Origin: Massilia sp. BSC265 | Lineage (GTDB): Bacteria; Pseudomonadota; Gammaproteobacteria; Burkholderiales; Burkholderiaceae_D | Direction: 5' to 3' | Assembly: GCF_000740675.1 (NCBI RefSeq) | Contig: NZ_JPXI01000033.1 | Span: 186,001-250,000 of the forward strand | DNA length: 64,000 nt | Part shown: positions 1 to 8,750 of the stretch, one piece after another | Position numbering within the stretch: the stretch's first letter is position 1 | Layout of the letters: each line of letters begins with the position of its first letter | Notes under the pieces: model-generated | Database searches by the model: none | What the model saw: the letters and a program-made list of their open reading frames with translations, nothing else | What the model was told of the DNA's origin: nothing | Position numbers and translations under genes: made by a program

Positions 1-541
1 CGCAGGCGCGGCATTTCTCATCCGAACCTGCGGTGGCGAACACGCGGTGACCCAGGGCCGCGGCGAGCTGGATCGCGGTGACGCCGATGCCCGAGCTGCC
101 GCCCTGCACCAGCAGCGATTCACCCGGCCCCAAGCGCGCGCGGTCGAACACATTTGACCAAACGGTAAAAAAAGTTTCCGGCAGCGAGGCCGCTTCCATC
201 GGGCTCAAGCCTTGCGGGACCGGCAGGCACTGTTCGGCCGGGGCGGTGCAGTATTCGGCATAGCCGCCGCCCTGGACCAGCGCGCAGACCATGTCGTCCT
301 TCCTGAGGCCGGCTGCAGCGTAGTCGCCGTCGACGATCTCGCCGGCCACCTCCAGGCCGGGCAGGTCGGAGGCGCCCGGCGGCACCGGGTATTTGCCGAG
401 TCGCTGCAACACGTCCGGCCGGTTGATGCCGGCCGCGTGCACCTTGATCAACACCTCGCCGGGCTTGGGGGTAGGCACCGGCCGTTCGCACAGCTGCAGG
501 ACGTCCGGCTTGCCGGGCTGCGTGATTTCAATGGCGCGCAT
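1..541 (-). CDS. NAD(P)H:quinone oxidoreductase, zinc-independent MDR family (partial, C-terminus outside window)
   Basis: The first 180 residues of a medium-chain dehydrogenase/reductase of the quinone oxidoreductase (Qor/PIG3) type, expected to reduce quinones with NADPH in the cytoplasm. The N-terminal GroES-like part is clear (AGINRPDVLQRLGKYPVPPG, then LPGLEVAGEI). It is followed by LPETFFTVWSNVF and the start of the Rossmann domain with QGGSSGIGVTAIQLA. The reading frame runs off the left edge, so the C-terminal half of the nucleotide-binding domain is not seen. The start is the ATG at 541, preceded by GGGAG at good spacing. No structural-zinc cysteine cluster is visible, as expected for this subfamily. 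The family call is secure; the physiological substrate is unknown. Confidence 0.85.
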   Translation of the reverse strand, partial: MRAIEITQPGKPDVLQLCERPVPTPKPGEVLIKVHAAGINRPDVLQRLGKYPVPPGASDLPGLEVAGEIVDGDYAAAGLRKDDMVCALVQGGGYAEYCTAPAEQCLPVPQGLSPMEAASLPETFFTVWSNVFDRARLGPGESLLVQGGSSGIGVTAIQLAAALGHRVFATAGSDEKCRAC

Positions 542-665
542 GGGAGCTCCCGTGTTGAAAAAACCACAATTGTAAGGGAGTCGGCGGAAAACTGCGCGTC
601 GCGTGCCGCGTCAGCTGGCGCGACCGGATACATGGCGGGGTGTCGGAACGATTGGATCTGCAAGG

Positions 666-902
666 TCAAGGGCGGATGCGCCGCTCCGGGTCCTGCATGA
701 CGCTGACACCCACCAGGGTATCGCGCCGCAGGCGCATGCGCGTGTGCGGGGTGCGGATCCCGGCACACATGCCCCAGGCCGCGGCCCAGCGCAGCGCCCG
801 GTCCGTTTCCGGACCAAAGGGCCGCGCTGCCGAGGCCCGGTTCAGCGCGGCCGACATACGCTGCATCGCATAAAGTTTTTTTATTGAAACAATCTTGGCC
901 AT
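666..902 (-). CDS. Small hypothetical protein (78 aa), doubtful
   Basis: An open frame of 78 codons rich in Arg and Ala, downstream of the MYG1-like gene on the same strand and upstream of the quinone oxidoreductase. The C-terminal part (RRDTLVGVSVMQDPERRIRP) reads like a folded protein rather than noise, but I recognise no family. No ribosome-binding site precedes the ATG at 902, and that start lies inside a stem-loop that could end the upstream transcript. An internal ATG at 866 is an alternative. Competing open frames exist on the other strand, as usual at this GC content. Treat it as a candidate only. Confidence 0.3.
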   Translation of the reverse strand: MAKIVSIKKLYAMQRMSAALNRASAARPFGPETDRALRWAAAWGMCAGIRTPHTRMRLRRDTLVGVSVMQDPERRIRP

Positions 903-913
903 GGGACCAAGAT
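884..913 (-). terminator. Possible terminator after the ydeP-fdhD-MYG1 genes
   Basis: On the minus strand ATCTTGG and CCAAGAT form a 7-bp perfect stem with an 8-nt loop, followed by TGTTTC. It lies about 30 nt past the stop codon of the MYG1-family gene. The stem is short and the T-tract weak, so this is tentative. Confidence 0.35.
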
Positions 914-945
914 AAGGTTTCGGGACCGGACTGACCGTGCCCTAC

Positions 946-1950
946 CTAACCCAGTGACGATGTCGGTGGTGCTGCCGATTCGCGCGGCACGAACAACGGG
1001 CTCAGGCCGGCATCCACGGCCTGCAGGGCCTGCTTCGCCATCGCATACGCGCCCTCATACGATTTCGCAGCAGCAATGAAACGGCCGTTGTGGCAGAACT
1101 TTGCGTCGGGCACGCCGGTCACCGCGGCCAGGTCCGCGTCGCGCAGGCCGGCCCAGCTTTCCGGCAGGTCGGCGCGCGCATCGAAGGTGTCGGTCGTGGC
1201 CGGGACCGTGTGCAGCATGTAGCGGTCTTCCGACAGGCTGTGGCTGAGCACGAAGAGCACCTTCGGCATCTCCTTGCGCACCACCGAACTCCAGGGCAAG
1301 GCCGCATTCTTCAGGAACAGCAGCTGGCCGTTTTCCAGGGTCTCGGACTGACGCACCTGGGCCAGCGCCAGGATGGCGCCGACCCGGTACTTGACCGAAT
1401 TGACGATCACCTCGGTCAGGAAATCCATCGCCTTGCGGAACTGGGCCAGGCGGTAGGCTTCCGCCTCGAGGCCGTAGCCGAGGCGCTGCTCGTCCAGCCA
1501 GTTCGGGTTGAAGCCGGACACCACGGCCGACATGCCGTAGCCGCCGGGCGCGTTCTTGGCGGCGCCGACGTCCGAGAGGTCGAGGTACTGGACGATGTCG
1601 CCATCGATGGCATAGGCCATCTGCTGGGCCGTCTCCTCCTCCAACTGGTGACCGGTATGCTGCGCGGCCAGGTAGGCGACGCAGCGCGCGCCGTACTCGC
1701 GCCAGACCAGTCCGGCGCTGGCGTAGGGCACGCCGCTGGCGCGGGCGCCCTCGAAGCCCTTCTGGTGATGGTCGAAGCGGCCCGCGGCCGGATCCCAGAT
1801 GCCGCCGACGTCGACGACGAAATCGGCGGCCTCGATGATGGCGGGCTCGCGGGTCCTGACGATCTCGGCGTCGGGGAAGAGGATGTGCAGGACGGCCACC
1901 GCCCATGCGTCGTCCGCATGAAACTTGCCGTTGTGGGTCACGATGACCAT
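946..1950 (-). CDS. MYG1-family (UPF0160) metal-dependent hydrolase/exonuclease-like protein
   Basis: A 334-residue cytoplasmic protein of the MYG1 family, a branch of the DHH/DHHA1 phosphoesterases. Eukaryotic MYG1 is described as a 3'-5' RNA exonuclease; bacterial members are poorly characterised. The N-terminus has the metal-binding signature THNGKFHADDAWAVAVL. Later come DVGGIWDP and FDHHQKGFEG (the DHH-like motif), with AYAIDGDIVQYLD further on. Length fits the family. The ATG at 1950 starts the conserved HNGKFHADD block directly, so it is probably right. It lies 56 nt after fdhD on the same strand and may share its transcript, although no functional link is evident. Confidence 0.85.
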   Translation of the reverse strand: MVIVTHNGKFHADDAWAVAVLHILFPDAEIVRTREPAIIEAADFVVDVGGIWDPAAGRFDHHQKGFEGARASGVPYASAGLVWREYGARCVAYLAAQHTGHQLEEETAQQMAYAIDGDIVQYLDLSDVGAAKNAPGGYGMSAVVSGFNPNWLDEQRLGYGLEAEAYRLAQFRKAMDFLTEVIVNSVKYRVGAILALAQVRQSETLENGQLLFLKNAALPWSSVVRKEMPKVLFVLSHSLSEDRYMLHTVPATTDTFDARADLPESWAGLRDADLAAVTGVPDAKFCHNGRFIAAAKSYEGAYAMAKQALQAVDAGLSPLFVPRESAAPPTSSLG

Positions 1951-2006
1951 GTGTGCTCCGGAATCTTGAAATCAGGAGCGCATCATACCGTGTTCCCCCC
2001 GGCGCT

Positions 2007-2849
2007 TCACTCCGGTTCAGGCGCGAAGCGTTGCGGATGGCTGTAGAGGATGTGACGCCCTCCCCGCACGAAGCCGGCCAGCGTCAGCCCGGCCCGCTCG
2101 GCCACCTGCACCGCCAGTGCGGTCGGGGCCGAGATCGCGGCCAGCACCGGAAAGCCTGCGCGCGCCGCCTTCTGCACCATCTCGAAGCTGGCGCGGCTGG
2201 TCACCACCGCGAAGCCGTCAGCCGTGTCCACCCTGCCGCGCGCCAGCGCCCCGACCAGCTTGTCGAGCGCATTGTGGCGGCCGATGTCCTCGCGCACGCA
2301 CAGCAGTTCGCCGCTGCGGTCGGCCCAGCCGGCCGCGTGCACGGCGCCGGTGGCATGGTGCAGGTCCTGGCGCGCGGCCATCGCCGCCATTGCGTGCTGC
2401 AGGGATCCAGGGTCGAGGCGGCCTTCGGTGGCGCGCGAGGCGACCACGGCAAAGGCATCGTCGTCGAACCGGTCCAGGCTCTCGACACCGCACAGGCCGC
2501 ACCCGGTCTTGCCCGTGCGGGCACGGCGCGTCTCCTTCAACCGCATCATGGCGCCCGAGGCAATGCGCATCTCGATGACGATCCCGTGCGCCGCCTGCCC
2601 GACTTCGATGTCGTAGATGTCGCGCGCGTCGCGCACGATGCGCTCGCCGAGAGAGAAGCCGACGGCGAAATCCTCCAGGTCCCGGGGCGAGGCCAGCATC
2701 ACCGCATGGCTGATGCCGTTGTAGACGAGTGCCACCGGCACCTCGTCCGCCACCAGTTCGGTCACACCCTCCAGCATCCCGTCGCGCCAGCGCTCGGCCG
2801 CCAGCCGGCACGCGCCCTGCGGCGCGAAGAATCCCTCACCGGCGTTCAC
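2007..2849 (-). CDS. fdhD: FdhD, sulfurtransferase for formate dehydrogenase-type molybdoenzymes
   Basis: FdhD passes sulfur from IscS to the molybdenum cofactor of formate dehydrogenase-like enzymes, making the sulfido-Mo form. The frame contains the conserved cysteine motif (TGKTGCGLCG) and the REDIGRHNALDKLVGA block typical of the family. I place the start at the GTG at 2849, giving 280 residues, close to the usual 275-280. It overlaps the TGA of the upstream oxidoreductase as GTGA, which suggests translational coupling. A longer frame back to 2972 would run deep into the upstream gene and is unlikely. Adjacency to a molybdopterin oxidoreductase gives the probable client enzyme. Confidence 0.9.
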   Translation of the reverse strand: MNAGEGFFAPQGACRLAAERWRDGMLEGVTELVADEVPVALVYNGISHAVMLASPRDLEDFAVGFSLGERIVRDARDIYDIEVGQAAHGIVIEMRIASGAMMRLKETRRARTGKTGCGLCGVESLDRFDDDAFAVVASRATEGRLDPGSLQHAMAAMAARQDLHHATGAVHAAGWADRSGELLCVREDIGRHNALDKLVGALARGRVDTADGFAVVTSRASFEMVQKAARAGFPVLAAISAPTALAVQVAERAGLTLAGFVRGGRHILYSHPQRFAPEPE

Positions 2850-5146
2850 GACAGCCTCCCGCCGCGCTCGAGGATCACGTCGATCGCCTTGGCTGCCGGC
2901 ACCATGCTTTCCCTGGCGTGGTGCCACAGCGGAATCAAGGGATTCAGCTCGGGGAAGTAGCCCGCGATGCAACCTTCCGGCACGTCATAGGGCACCACGC
3001 TCAAGCCGCCGACGCGGCGCTCGACGCCATCCTCGGCCGCGCAGCGCAGTCCCACGACGTCGCCCTGCGCCAGTGCGTATTTCGCCATGTCGGCGCGCGC
3101 CATGAACAGCACCATGCGGCTGCCGTAGACGCCGCGGAAGCGGTCGTCGTGGCTGTAGATCGTCGTGTTGAACTGGCCGTCGCTGCGCACCGTGAACAGG
3201 CGCAGCGTGTTCGGATCGGACTTCAGGTCCGGATTGCCTTCGAGCGCTTCCGGCACCGTGAAGTTGGCCTTGCCGCTCTCCGTCTTCCAGACCCGGTGCG
3301 CGGCCGCGAGCGGCTTGCGGAAGCCGCCCGGCGTCCACATGCGCGCATTGAAGTCGTGGAAGATCTCGGGATAAGTCTCGGCAATCGCAGCGCGGATGGT
3401 CGCATACTCGCCCACCCAGCGGTCCCAGTCGACGTGCGGATTGGGCGCGAGCGTGGCCTTGGCGATGCCGGCCACGATGGCCGGCTCCGACAGCAGCGTG
3501 CCGGCTACCGGCTCGGCCATGCCGCGCGAGCCGTGCATGCAGCCGGTCGAGTCCTCGACAGTGACGTCCTGCGGGCCGCCGGCCTGGCGGTCGACCTCGA
3601 TGCGGCCCAGGCAAGGCAGGATGTAGGAGGCTTTCCCGTGGATGAGGTGGTTGCGGTTCAGCTTGGTCGACACCTGCACCGTCAGCGGCAATTCGCGCCA
3701 CGCCGCTTCGATCAGGCCGCGTTCCGGCACCGCGCGCACGAAGTTGCCGCCCAGGCCAATGAAGGCCTGCACGCGCCCGGCCAGCATGGCTTCGCAGGCC
3801 TCGACCGTGTTCATGCCGGGCTCGCGCGGCGGCTCGAAGCCGTACTGCTCCTTAAATTTGTCGAGCGGCGCCAGCCCGGGCTTCTCGGTGATGCCCACCG
3901 TGCGCTGGCCCTGCACGTTGGAGTGCCCGCGCACCGGGCACACGCCGGCCCCGAGCTTGCCGATGTTTCCGCGCAGGAGCAGCAGGTTGACGACCATCGC
4001 CACGTTCTGCACGCCGTTGCGGTGCTGGGTCAGGCCCATGCCGTAGACGGCCATCACGGCGGCGGATCCGCAGTACACCCGGGCCGCGCTTTCGAGGGCG
4101 GCGCGGCGCAGGCCGGATTCGCGCTCGATGGCTTCCCAGGCGCAGGCGCGCACCGCCGCCTCGAACGCCGCAAAACCGTGGGTATGCTCCTGCAGGAAGG
4201 CGGTGTCGAGTATGCGCCGGGCGCCCGCCGCACGGGTGGCGTCGTCGACGGCGAAGATGGCCTTGCACAGCCCCATGATGGCGGCCGTGTCGCCGCCCGG
4301 CTTCACTTGATGGTACTGGGTGCTGATCGCCGTCTCGGCCTTGGTGAGCATCTCGACGGGGGATTGCGGATTGGTGAAGCTGACCAGCCCGCGCTCGCGC
4401 AGCGGGTTGAAGGTGATGATGGGCACCCCGCGCCGGCGCGCCTGCTGCAACTGGTGCAGCATGCGCGGGCTGTTCACGCCCACGTTCTGGCCAAAGAAGA
4501 AAATGCAATCGGTGCGCTCGAAGTCGTCCAGCGCCACGGTGCCGACCGGCACGCCGATGGTTTTTTGCAGCCCGACCGAAGTGCTTTCGTGGCACATGTT
4601 GGAGCTGTCCGGCAGGTTGTTGTTGCCGTACATGCGCGCCAGCAATCCATACATGTACGAGGTCTCCAGCGACGCCCGTCCGGAGCTGTAGAACACGACC
4701 TGTTTGCGGTCCATGCCGCGCAGCGCCGCCCCGATTTCGGCGAAAGCCGTGTCCCAGGCGATCTCGCGGTACTTGTCCGTGTGCGGGTCGTAGCGCAGCG
4801 GCACGGTCAGGCGGCCCTGGTCTTCCAGCCGGTGGTCGTCCCAGGCTTCGAGTTCGGTGACGGTATGGCGTTCGAAGAAGTCGGCGCCAATCACCTTGCT
4901 GGTGGTTTCCCAGGCCGTGGCCTTGGCGCCGCTTTCGCAGAATTCGAAAGGGTGCGGGTTGGCCGGCTTGGCCCATGCACAGCTGACACAGGCAAAGCCG
5001 TCCGGCTTGTTCTGCTTCAGCAGCAGGGGGCTATCCTTCAGCGGCACCCGCTGGTGCAGCAGGATGGTGGAGACTTCCTGCACCGAACCCCAGCCGCCGG
5101 CCGGCATGGTCGGGTTCTCGATCCTTACGTCTGTATGCTTGGTCAT
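2846..5146 (-). CDS. FdhF/YdeP-family molybdopterin oxidoreductase
   Basis: A 766-residue cytoplasmic oxidoreductase of the formate dehydrogenase alpha-subunit superfamily, YdeP branch. No signal peptide is present. Near the N-terminus is CVSCAWAK followed by FEFCESGAKA, so only three cysteines are obvious where classical enzymes use four for a 4Fe-4S cluster. The MPT domains follow (VFYSSGRASLETSYMYGLL, GVNSPRMLHQL, RGHSNVQGQRTVGI), with a C-terminal molydopterin dinucleotide-binding region. The likely Mo ligand is Cys in DSSNMCHESTSVGL, not selenocysteine. E. coli YdeP is tied to acid resistance, but its reaction is not established. GAGGG precedes the ATG. It overlaps fdhD by 4 nt. Confidence 0.88.
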   Translation of the reverse strand: MTKHTDVRIENPTMPAGGWGSVQEVSTILLHQRVPLKDSPLLLKQNKPDGFACVSCAWAKPANPHPFEFCESGAKATAWETTSKVIGADFFERHTVTELEAWDDHRLEDQGRLTVPLRYDPHTDKYREIAWDTAFAEIGAALRGMDRKQVVFYSSGRASLETSYMYGLLARMYGNNNLPDSSNMCHESTSVGLQKTIGVPVGTVALDDFERTDCIFFFGQNVGVNSPRMLHQLQQARRRGVPIITFNPLRERGLVSFTNPQSPVEMLTKAETAISTQYHQVKPGGDTAAIMGLCKAIFAVDDATRAAGARRILDTAFLQEHTHGFAAFEAAVRACAWEAIERESGLRRAALESAARVYCGSAAVMAVYGMGLTQHRNGVQNVAMVVNLLLLRGNIGKLGAGVCPVRGHSNVQGQRTVGITEKPGLAPLDKFKEQYGFEPPREPGMNTVEACEAMLAGRVQAFIGLGGNFVRAVPERGLIEAAWRELPLTVQVSTKLNRNHLIHGKASYILPCLGRIEVDRQAGGPQDVTVEDSTGCMHGSRGMAEPVAGTLLSEPAIVAGIAKATLAPNPHVDWDRWVGEYATIRAAIAETYPEIFHDFNARMWTPGGFRKPLAAAHRVWKTESGKANFTVPEALEGNPDLKSDPNTLRLFTVRSDGQFNTTIYSHDDRFRGVYGSRMVLFMARADMAKYALAQGDVVGLRCAAEDGVERRVGGLSVVPYDVPEGCIAGYFPELNPLIPLWHHARESMVPAAKAIDVILERGGRLS

Positions 5147-5418
5147 GGCGCTTCCCTCGTCCGTGGAACCGCCACGCTAGTCTCCTCGCCGGTACGCCTC
5201 GGTGCGCCCGCGAACGGTGGGGCCAGCAGGACGGGTCAATCGCCGGTCATCATTGCTCCCGCCACCAGAGAAAATTCTTGCAGGAATAATAATCTTTTCA
5301 AGCTTCGATCCGGCGCAAAAGAGACGGCCGTCGCCTTCTTGTCCGGCGTTCCGCTGCTGGCTACATTGTTTAGACGAGCTCATGCATATCGCATGGCCTT
5401 CACTTCGAGGAGCTCACC

Positions 5419-6777
5419 ATGAAACGCTTCCTTCCCCTCCTGCGCGATGCCGCCCGGCGCCTCTGGAACGGCATCGCCTTCTCCACCGTCGGCATGAATC
5501 CGCCGCGCCGGCGCCTGCTGCTGGGCAGCGCCATGCTGGCCGCCGCGATGGCGCTGCCGCCCCATCCGGTCGCGGCCCAGCCCTGGACCACGGAAAACTG
5601 GACCGGCACCTGGGGCACGGCGCCAAGCGGCCCGCCGCCGGAAGCGAGCCTGCAGACCTTCACCGACCAGACCCTGCGCCTGATCGTGCACACCAGCACC
5701 GGCGGCAATCGCGTGCGCATCCGCGTGTCGAACGAATTCGGCGCGACGCCGCTGACGATCGGCGCCGCCCGCATCGGCCTGCGTGCCGGCGGCTCGGACG
5801 TGGCTGCCGGCACCGACCGCGCGCTGACCTTCGGCGGGCGCGCTTTCGTGACCATCCCGCCCGGCGCACCCGCGCTCTCGGATCCGGTAGAGCTGAACGT
5901 GCCGCCGCTGTCCGACCTGGCGGTGAGCCTCTACCTGCCCGGCACCGTGCAGGCGACCACCGTGCACCAGTTGGCCCTGCAGACCAACTACGTGTCGCTG
6001 CCCGGCAACTTCACGGCCGCGCCCACCCTGCCGGTGCAGCGCACGATCCAGGTCTGGCCCTTCCTGACCGAGGTCGATGTCGATACCGCCGGGCCGACCA
6101 TCGTCACGCTGGGCGACTCGATCACGGACGGCACCCGCAGCACGCCCGACACCAACAAGCGCTGGCCCGACTGGCTGGCGCGCCGCCTGCAGACCGAGCG
6201 CGACCCGGTCCTCGGCATCAATGCGCGTTTCGGCGTGGTCAACCGCGGCATCAGCGGCAACCGCCTGCTGAGCAATTCGCCGAACCCGCTGGCCGGGCGC
6301 AGCGCCCAGGAGCGCTTCGACCGCGACGTGCTGGCCACCGCGGGCGTACGCTACCTGGTGGTCCTGATCGGCATCAACGACATCGGCAACAGCTCGCCCA
6401 CCAATCCCGTGACTGCCGAGGACCTGATCGCCGGCTACCGCCAGCTGATCCACCGCGCGCACGCCAAGGGCATCAGCGTGATCGGCGCTACCCTCACGCC
6501 CTTCGAAGGCGCAGGCTACTACTCGCCCGAGAAGGAAGTGATCCGGCAAGCCGTGAACAACTGGATCCGCAACAACGACGAGTTTGACGCCGTGATCGAC
6601 TTCGACCGCGTCACGCGCGACCCGGCCCGTCCGACACGCTTCCTGCCGGCCTATGACAGCGGCGACCACCTGCATCCGAACGACCTGGGTTACCAGGCCA
6701 TGGGCAATGCGGTGTCGCTGGCGCTGTTCCGCAGTGCCGCGATAGCACGGGCGGCGGCGCCGGCCCCGGCCAAGTGA
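5419..6777 (+). CDS. Exported SGNH/GDSL-family hydrolase
   Basis: A 452-residue esterase/lipase-type protein with all SGNH blocks: TLGDSITDG (nucleophile Ser), NRGISGNRLL, IGINDIGNS (oxyanion Asn) and DSGDHLHPNDLG (Asp-His). An N-terminal beta-rich domain of about 170 residues precedes the catalytic domain. GAGGAG sits before the ATG at 5419, so this start is preferred. The export signal begins only around residue 26 (PPRRRLLLGSAMLAAAMA, cleavage after VAAQ). That is an unusually long N-region, with an arginine cluster resembling a Tat motif; an internal ATG at 5494 would give a conventional signal. The substrate is unknown; acyl or acetyl esters of polysaccharides or lipids are typical. Confidence 0.88.
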   Translation: MKRFLPLLRDAARRLWNGIAFSTVGMNPPRRRLLLGSAMLAAAMALPPHPVAAQPWTTENWTGTWGTAPSGPPPEASLQTFTDQTLRLIVHTSTGGNRVRIRVSNEFGATPLTIGAARIGLRAGGSDVAAGTDRALTFGGRAFVTIPPGAPALSDPVELNVPPLSDLAVSLYLPGTVQATTVHQLALQTNYVSLPGNFTAAPTLPVQRTIQVWPFLTEVDVDTAGPTIVTLGDSITDGTRSTPDTNKRWPDWLARRLQTERDPVLGINARFGVVNRGISGNRLLSNSPNPLAGRSAQERFDRDVLATAGVRYLVVLIGINDIGNSSPTNPVTAEDLIAGYRQLIHRAHAKGISVIGATLTPFEGAGYYSPEKEVIRQAVNNWIRNNDEFDAVIDFDRVTRDPARPTRFLPAYDSGDHLHPNDLGYQAMGNAVSLALFRSAAIARAAAPAPAK

Positions 6778-6782
6778 TGCTC

Positions 6783-6888
6783 GTAGGGTGGGCGGGTTCC
6801 CCGCCCGCGCGGTGATAGACAAACGATGATCCGCTGCGACAGTTCCGCTGACGGTTGACCGCGTGGGCGGGAGACCCGCCCACCCTAC
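6783..6888. repeat. Palindromic intergenic repeat, copy A (between convergent genes)
   Basis: Starts GTAGGGTGGGCGGGTTCC and ends CCCGCCCACCCTAC. Each arm is itself a GC-rich hairpin (GGGCGGG facing CCCGCCC), and the outer ends pair with each other. It begins 5 nt after the SGNH hydrolase stop codon. Five further copies and two partial relatives occur in the window. Confidence 0.9.
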
Positions 6889-6928
6889 AGCTCCCGAGAA
6901 GCCAGTTCATTATCCCGGCGGTTCTATC

Positions 6929-7540
6929 TCAGGAGTTACTCCCCGTGCGCGACGATGTCGGCAGCGGCCTGCCCGGCCTCCACGTGCGCGACAAGGCCTG
7001 CGCCTCCTCGATCTGCTCCTGCGTCATCTGGCGCGAGATGGCCGCACGCTGCTCGACCGCATTATGGTTGCCGCTGGCCGCCGCCAGGTTCCACAGCATA
7101 TAGGCCAGCACCTTGTCCTGCGGCATGCCCGCCTGGTGGTAACGGTACATCAACCCGAGTGCATGCTGGGCCTCGGCATGGCCCTGCTCGGCCGCCCTGC
7201 GAAACCAGCTCACGGCATGGCGCTGGTCCTGCGGCACGGCGTTGCCGGTGTAGTACATGGCGCCGACCACGTACTGCGCGTCGGCCTTGCCCTGCTGGGC
7301 CGCCCTGTGGTGCCAGGCAAAGGCCTGCTTGTAGTCGCGCGTGACGCCGCGACCCATGTAATACATCAGGCCCAGCAAATGCTGGGCATCCGCATGGCCG
7401 GCCTTGGCGAGCGGGACGATCTCTTTCAGTGCGGCCGCGTAGTTGCGGGCGTTATACGCGCTCGCCCCTTCCGCGAAGCCCGCATGCGCACCGGCCTGCA
7501 GGCCCAGCACGAATGCGATCGCTACGAATAGTTTTTTCAT
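6929..7540 (-). CDS. Exported Sel1-like repeat protein
   Basis: A 203-residue protein with a signal peptide (MKKLFVAIAFVLGLQAGAHA) followed by Sel1-type TPR-like alpha/alpha repeats. These are visible as ADAQHLLGLMYYMGRGV, ADAQYVVGAMYYTGNAV and AEAQHALGLMYRYHQAG, each about 36 residues apart. A linker of about 50 residues rich in Gln, Arg and Ser ends the protein. Sel1 proteins are usually periplasmic scaffolds for protein-protein contact. There is no catalytic motif and no informative neighbour. The gene is convergent with the SGNH hydrolase and separated from it by repeat copy A. Confidence 0.85.
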   Translation of the reverse strand: MKKLFVAIAFVLGLQAGAHAGFAEGASAYNARNYAAALKEIVPLAKAGHADAQHLLGLMYYMGRGVTRDYKQAFAWHHRAAQQGKADAQYVVGAMYYTGNAVPQDQRHAVSWFRRAAEQGHAEAQHALGLMYRYHQAGMPQDKVLAYMLWNLAAASGNHNAVEQRAAISRQMTQEQIEEAQALSRTWRPGRPLPTSSRTGSNS

Positions 7541-7637
7541 GTCTCGTTCATGGAATCAGGATCTCTGCGTACCCTTGGTCCTCGCGGGACTCCCGTTGTT
7601 CTTGTAGGTTTGCCTGTTGTTCTTGTTCAGGCCCAGC

Positions 7638-8423
7638 TTACTTCCAGTTGACCTTGCCCAGGCCGTCGACGCTGACCTTGCGGTTCTGCGGCTTGCCGTG
7701 CACCGTCACCGAACCCAGGCCGGACAGCGTCAGGTTGGCGCTGTCCTTGGCGGTCACGGTCGCGTTGCCCAGGCCGGACAACTCGAGGATCACGTTCTCG
7801 GCCGAGAATGCCTGGGCGTCCAGACCGCCGAGTCCGCCCAGCTCCGCCTTGAGCTGGCGGCTGCGGCCCGACAGGGTCACGTAGCCGGCGCCGCTCAGGT
7901 TCAGCTCGACGCTCTCGCTGTTAATTCCATGTATTTTCATGCTGCCGACACCGCCGAGGTTGGCGGTCAGCACCTTGTAGTTACATGATACATTCATTGA
8001 GCCGGCCCCATCGAGGTTGAGCTCGAGCTCGTCACCCGAAAAACCACTGATGGCGGTGCCGCCGACGCTTTCGGAACTGACTTCCCGCAGATTCGGCAGG
8101 GTCAGTTCGGCATGCAAGCCCATGCTGCGGCCGAGCTTGATGCCGACGCCCTTGGTCTCGGTGCCGATGCTGAGCGTGTCGCCGCTTTGCAGCGTGGTGG
8201 TCTTGCCGAGCAGGCGCGGGTCGCCACTCAAGACCAGCTGGGGCGTATTGCCCTGGCGGATCTTGAGGTCCACCACGCCATCGAGCTTGACGCGCACCAC
8301 GCGCGCATCGACCTGGCGCATTTCGGTGGCCACATCCGGCGCCGCCTTCGCCAGGCCCATGCAGGTAAACAGCCAGGTGCAGAGTGCAGCAAAAGCGAGG
8401 CCGGCCTTGGAAAGCTGATTCAT
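7638..8423 (-). CDS. DUF2807 (GIN domain) exported protein
   Basis: A 261-residue protein with a signal peptide (MNQLSKAGLAFAALCTWLF, then CMGLAKAA) and a repetitive right-handed beta-helix-like body. It shows many short G-x-G-S/L-x turns (SVGGTAISGFSGDELELNL, GAGSMNVSCNYK, GLGSVTVHGKPQN), the hallmark of the DUF2807/head-GIN family. Function is unknown; these are predicted periplasmic or surface proteins. I start at the ATG at 8423, which has GGAG at a proper distance. The frame extends upstream to 8510 but without a ribosome-binding site or signal peptide. It lies about 100 nt upstream of the Sel1-repeat gene on the same strand. Confidence 0.82.
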   Translation of the reverse strand: MNQLSKAGLAFAALCTWLFTCMGLAKAAPDVATEMRQVDARVVRVKLDGVVDLKIRQGNTPQLVLSGDPRLLGKTTTLQSGDTLSIGTETKGVGIKLGRSMGLHAELTLPNLREVSSESVGGTAISGFSGDELELNLDGAGSMNVSCNYKVLTANLGGVGSMKIHGINSESVELNLSGAGYVTLSGRSRQLKAELGGLGGLDAQAFSAENVILELSGLGNATVTAKDSANLTLSGLGSVTVHGKPQNRKVSVDGLGKVNWK

Positions 8424-8750
8424 TACATTCTCCGAATTCGTATTCTTGTTGTACGTGGGCCGCCTTGTGGGTGAACCGGTGTGCAACAGCTCAAAATTAT
8501 CATGTTGCAACTATATCCGTTCGGGCCGCCGCCGCCCACCGGTCTGCGATGAACTGCAGGAATCGCAGCATGGAGCGGCGTATGCACGGACAGCTTGCCT
8601 GTGGCGCGGGGTGGACGTGGCGCAAACTTTCCGAAGAAAAAAGATTACTTATTGGCATGCCATTGAGCTAAGATGCAGCGCATGACGCCCCGGGCTGTCA
8701 GTACGGCACGACAGCGTCTACCTTCCTGAGTATATTTTCGAGGTCAACCC
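8424..8750. other. Intergenic region, no gene recognised
   Basis: A 327-nt gap between divergent genes (the DUF2807 gene on minus and the M16 pair on plus). It should hold both promoters. Short frames here have atypical composition and no ribosome-binding site. I see no convincing structured RNA or operator. Confidence 0.6.

Noticed and set aside
603..887. Plus-strand frames opposite the small minus-strand candidate at 666-902
   Set aside because: No ribosome-binding site, Arg-rich composition, and no resemblance to any family.
2729..5422. Long plus-strand open frame of 897 codons opposite the YdeP-type gene
   Set aside because: Its translation is His/Arg/Ala-rich without motifs and it mirrors a clear minus-strand gene; a GC-driven shadow.
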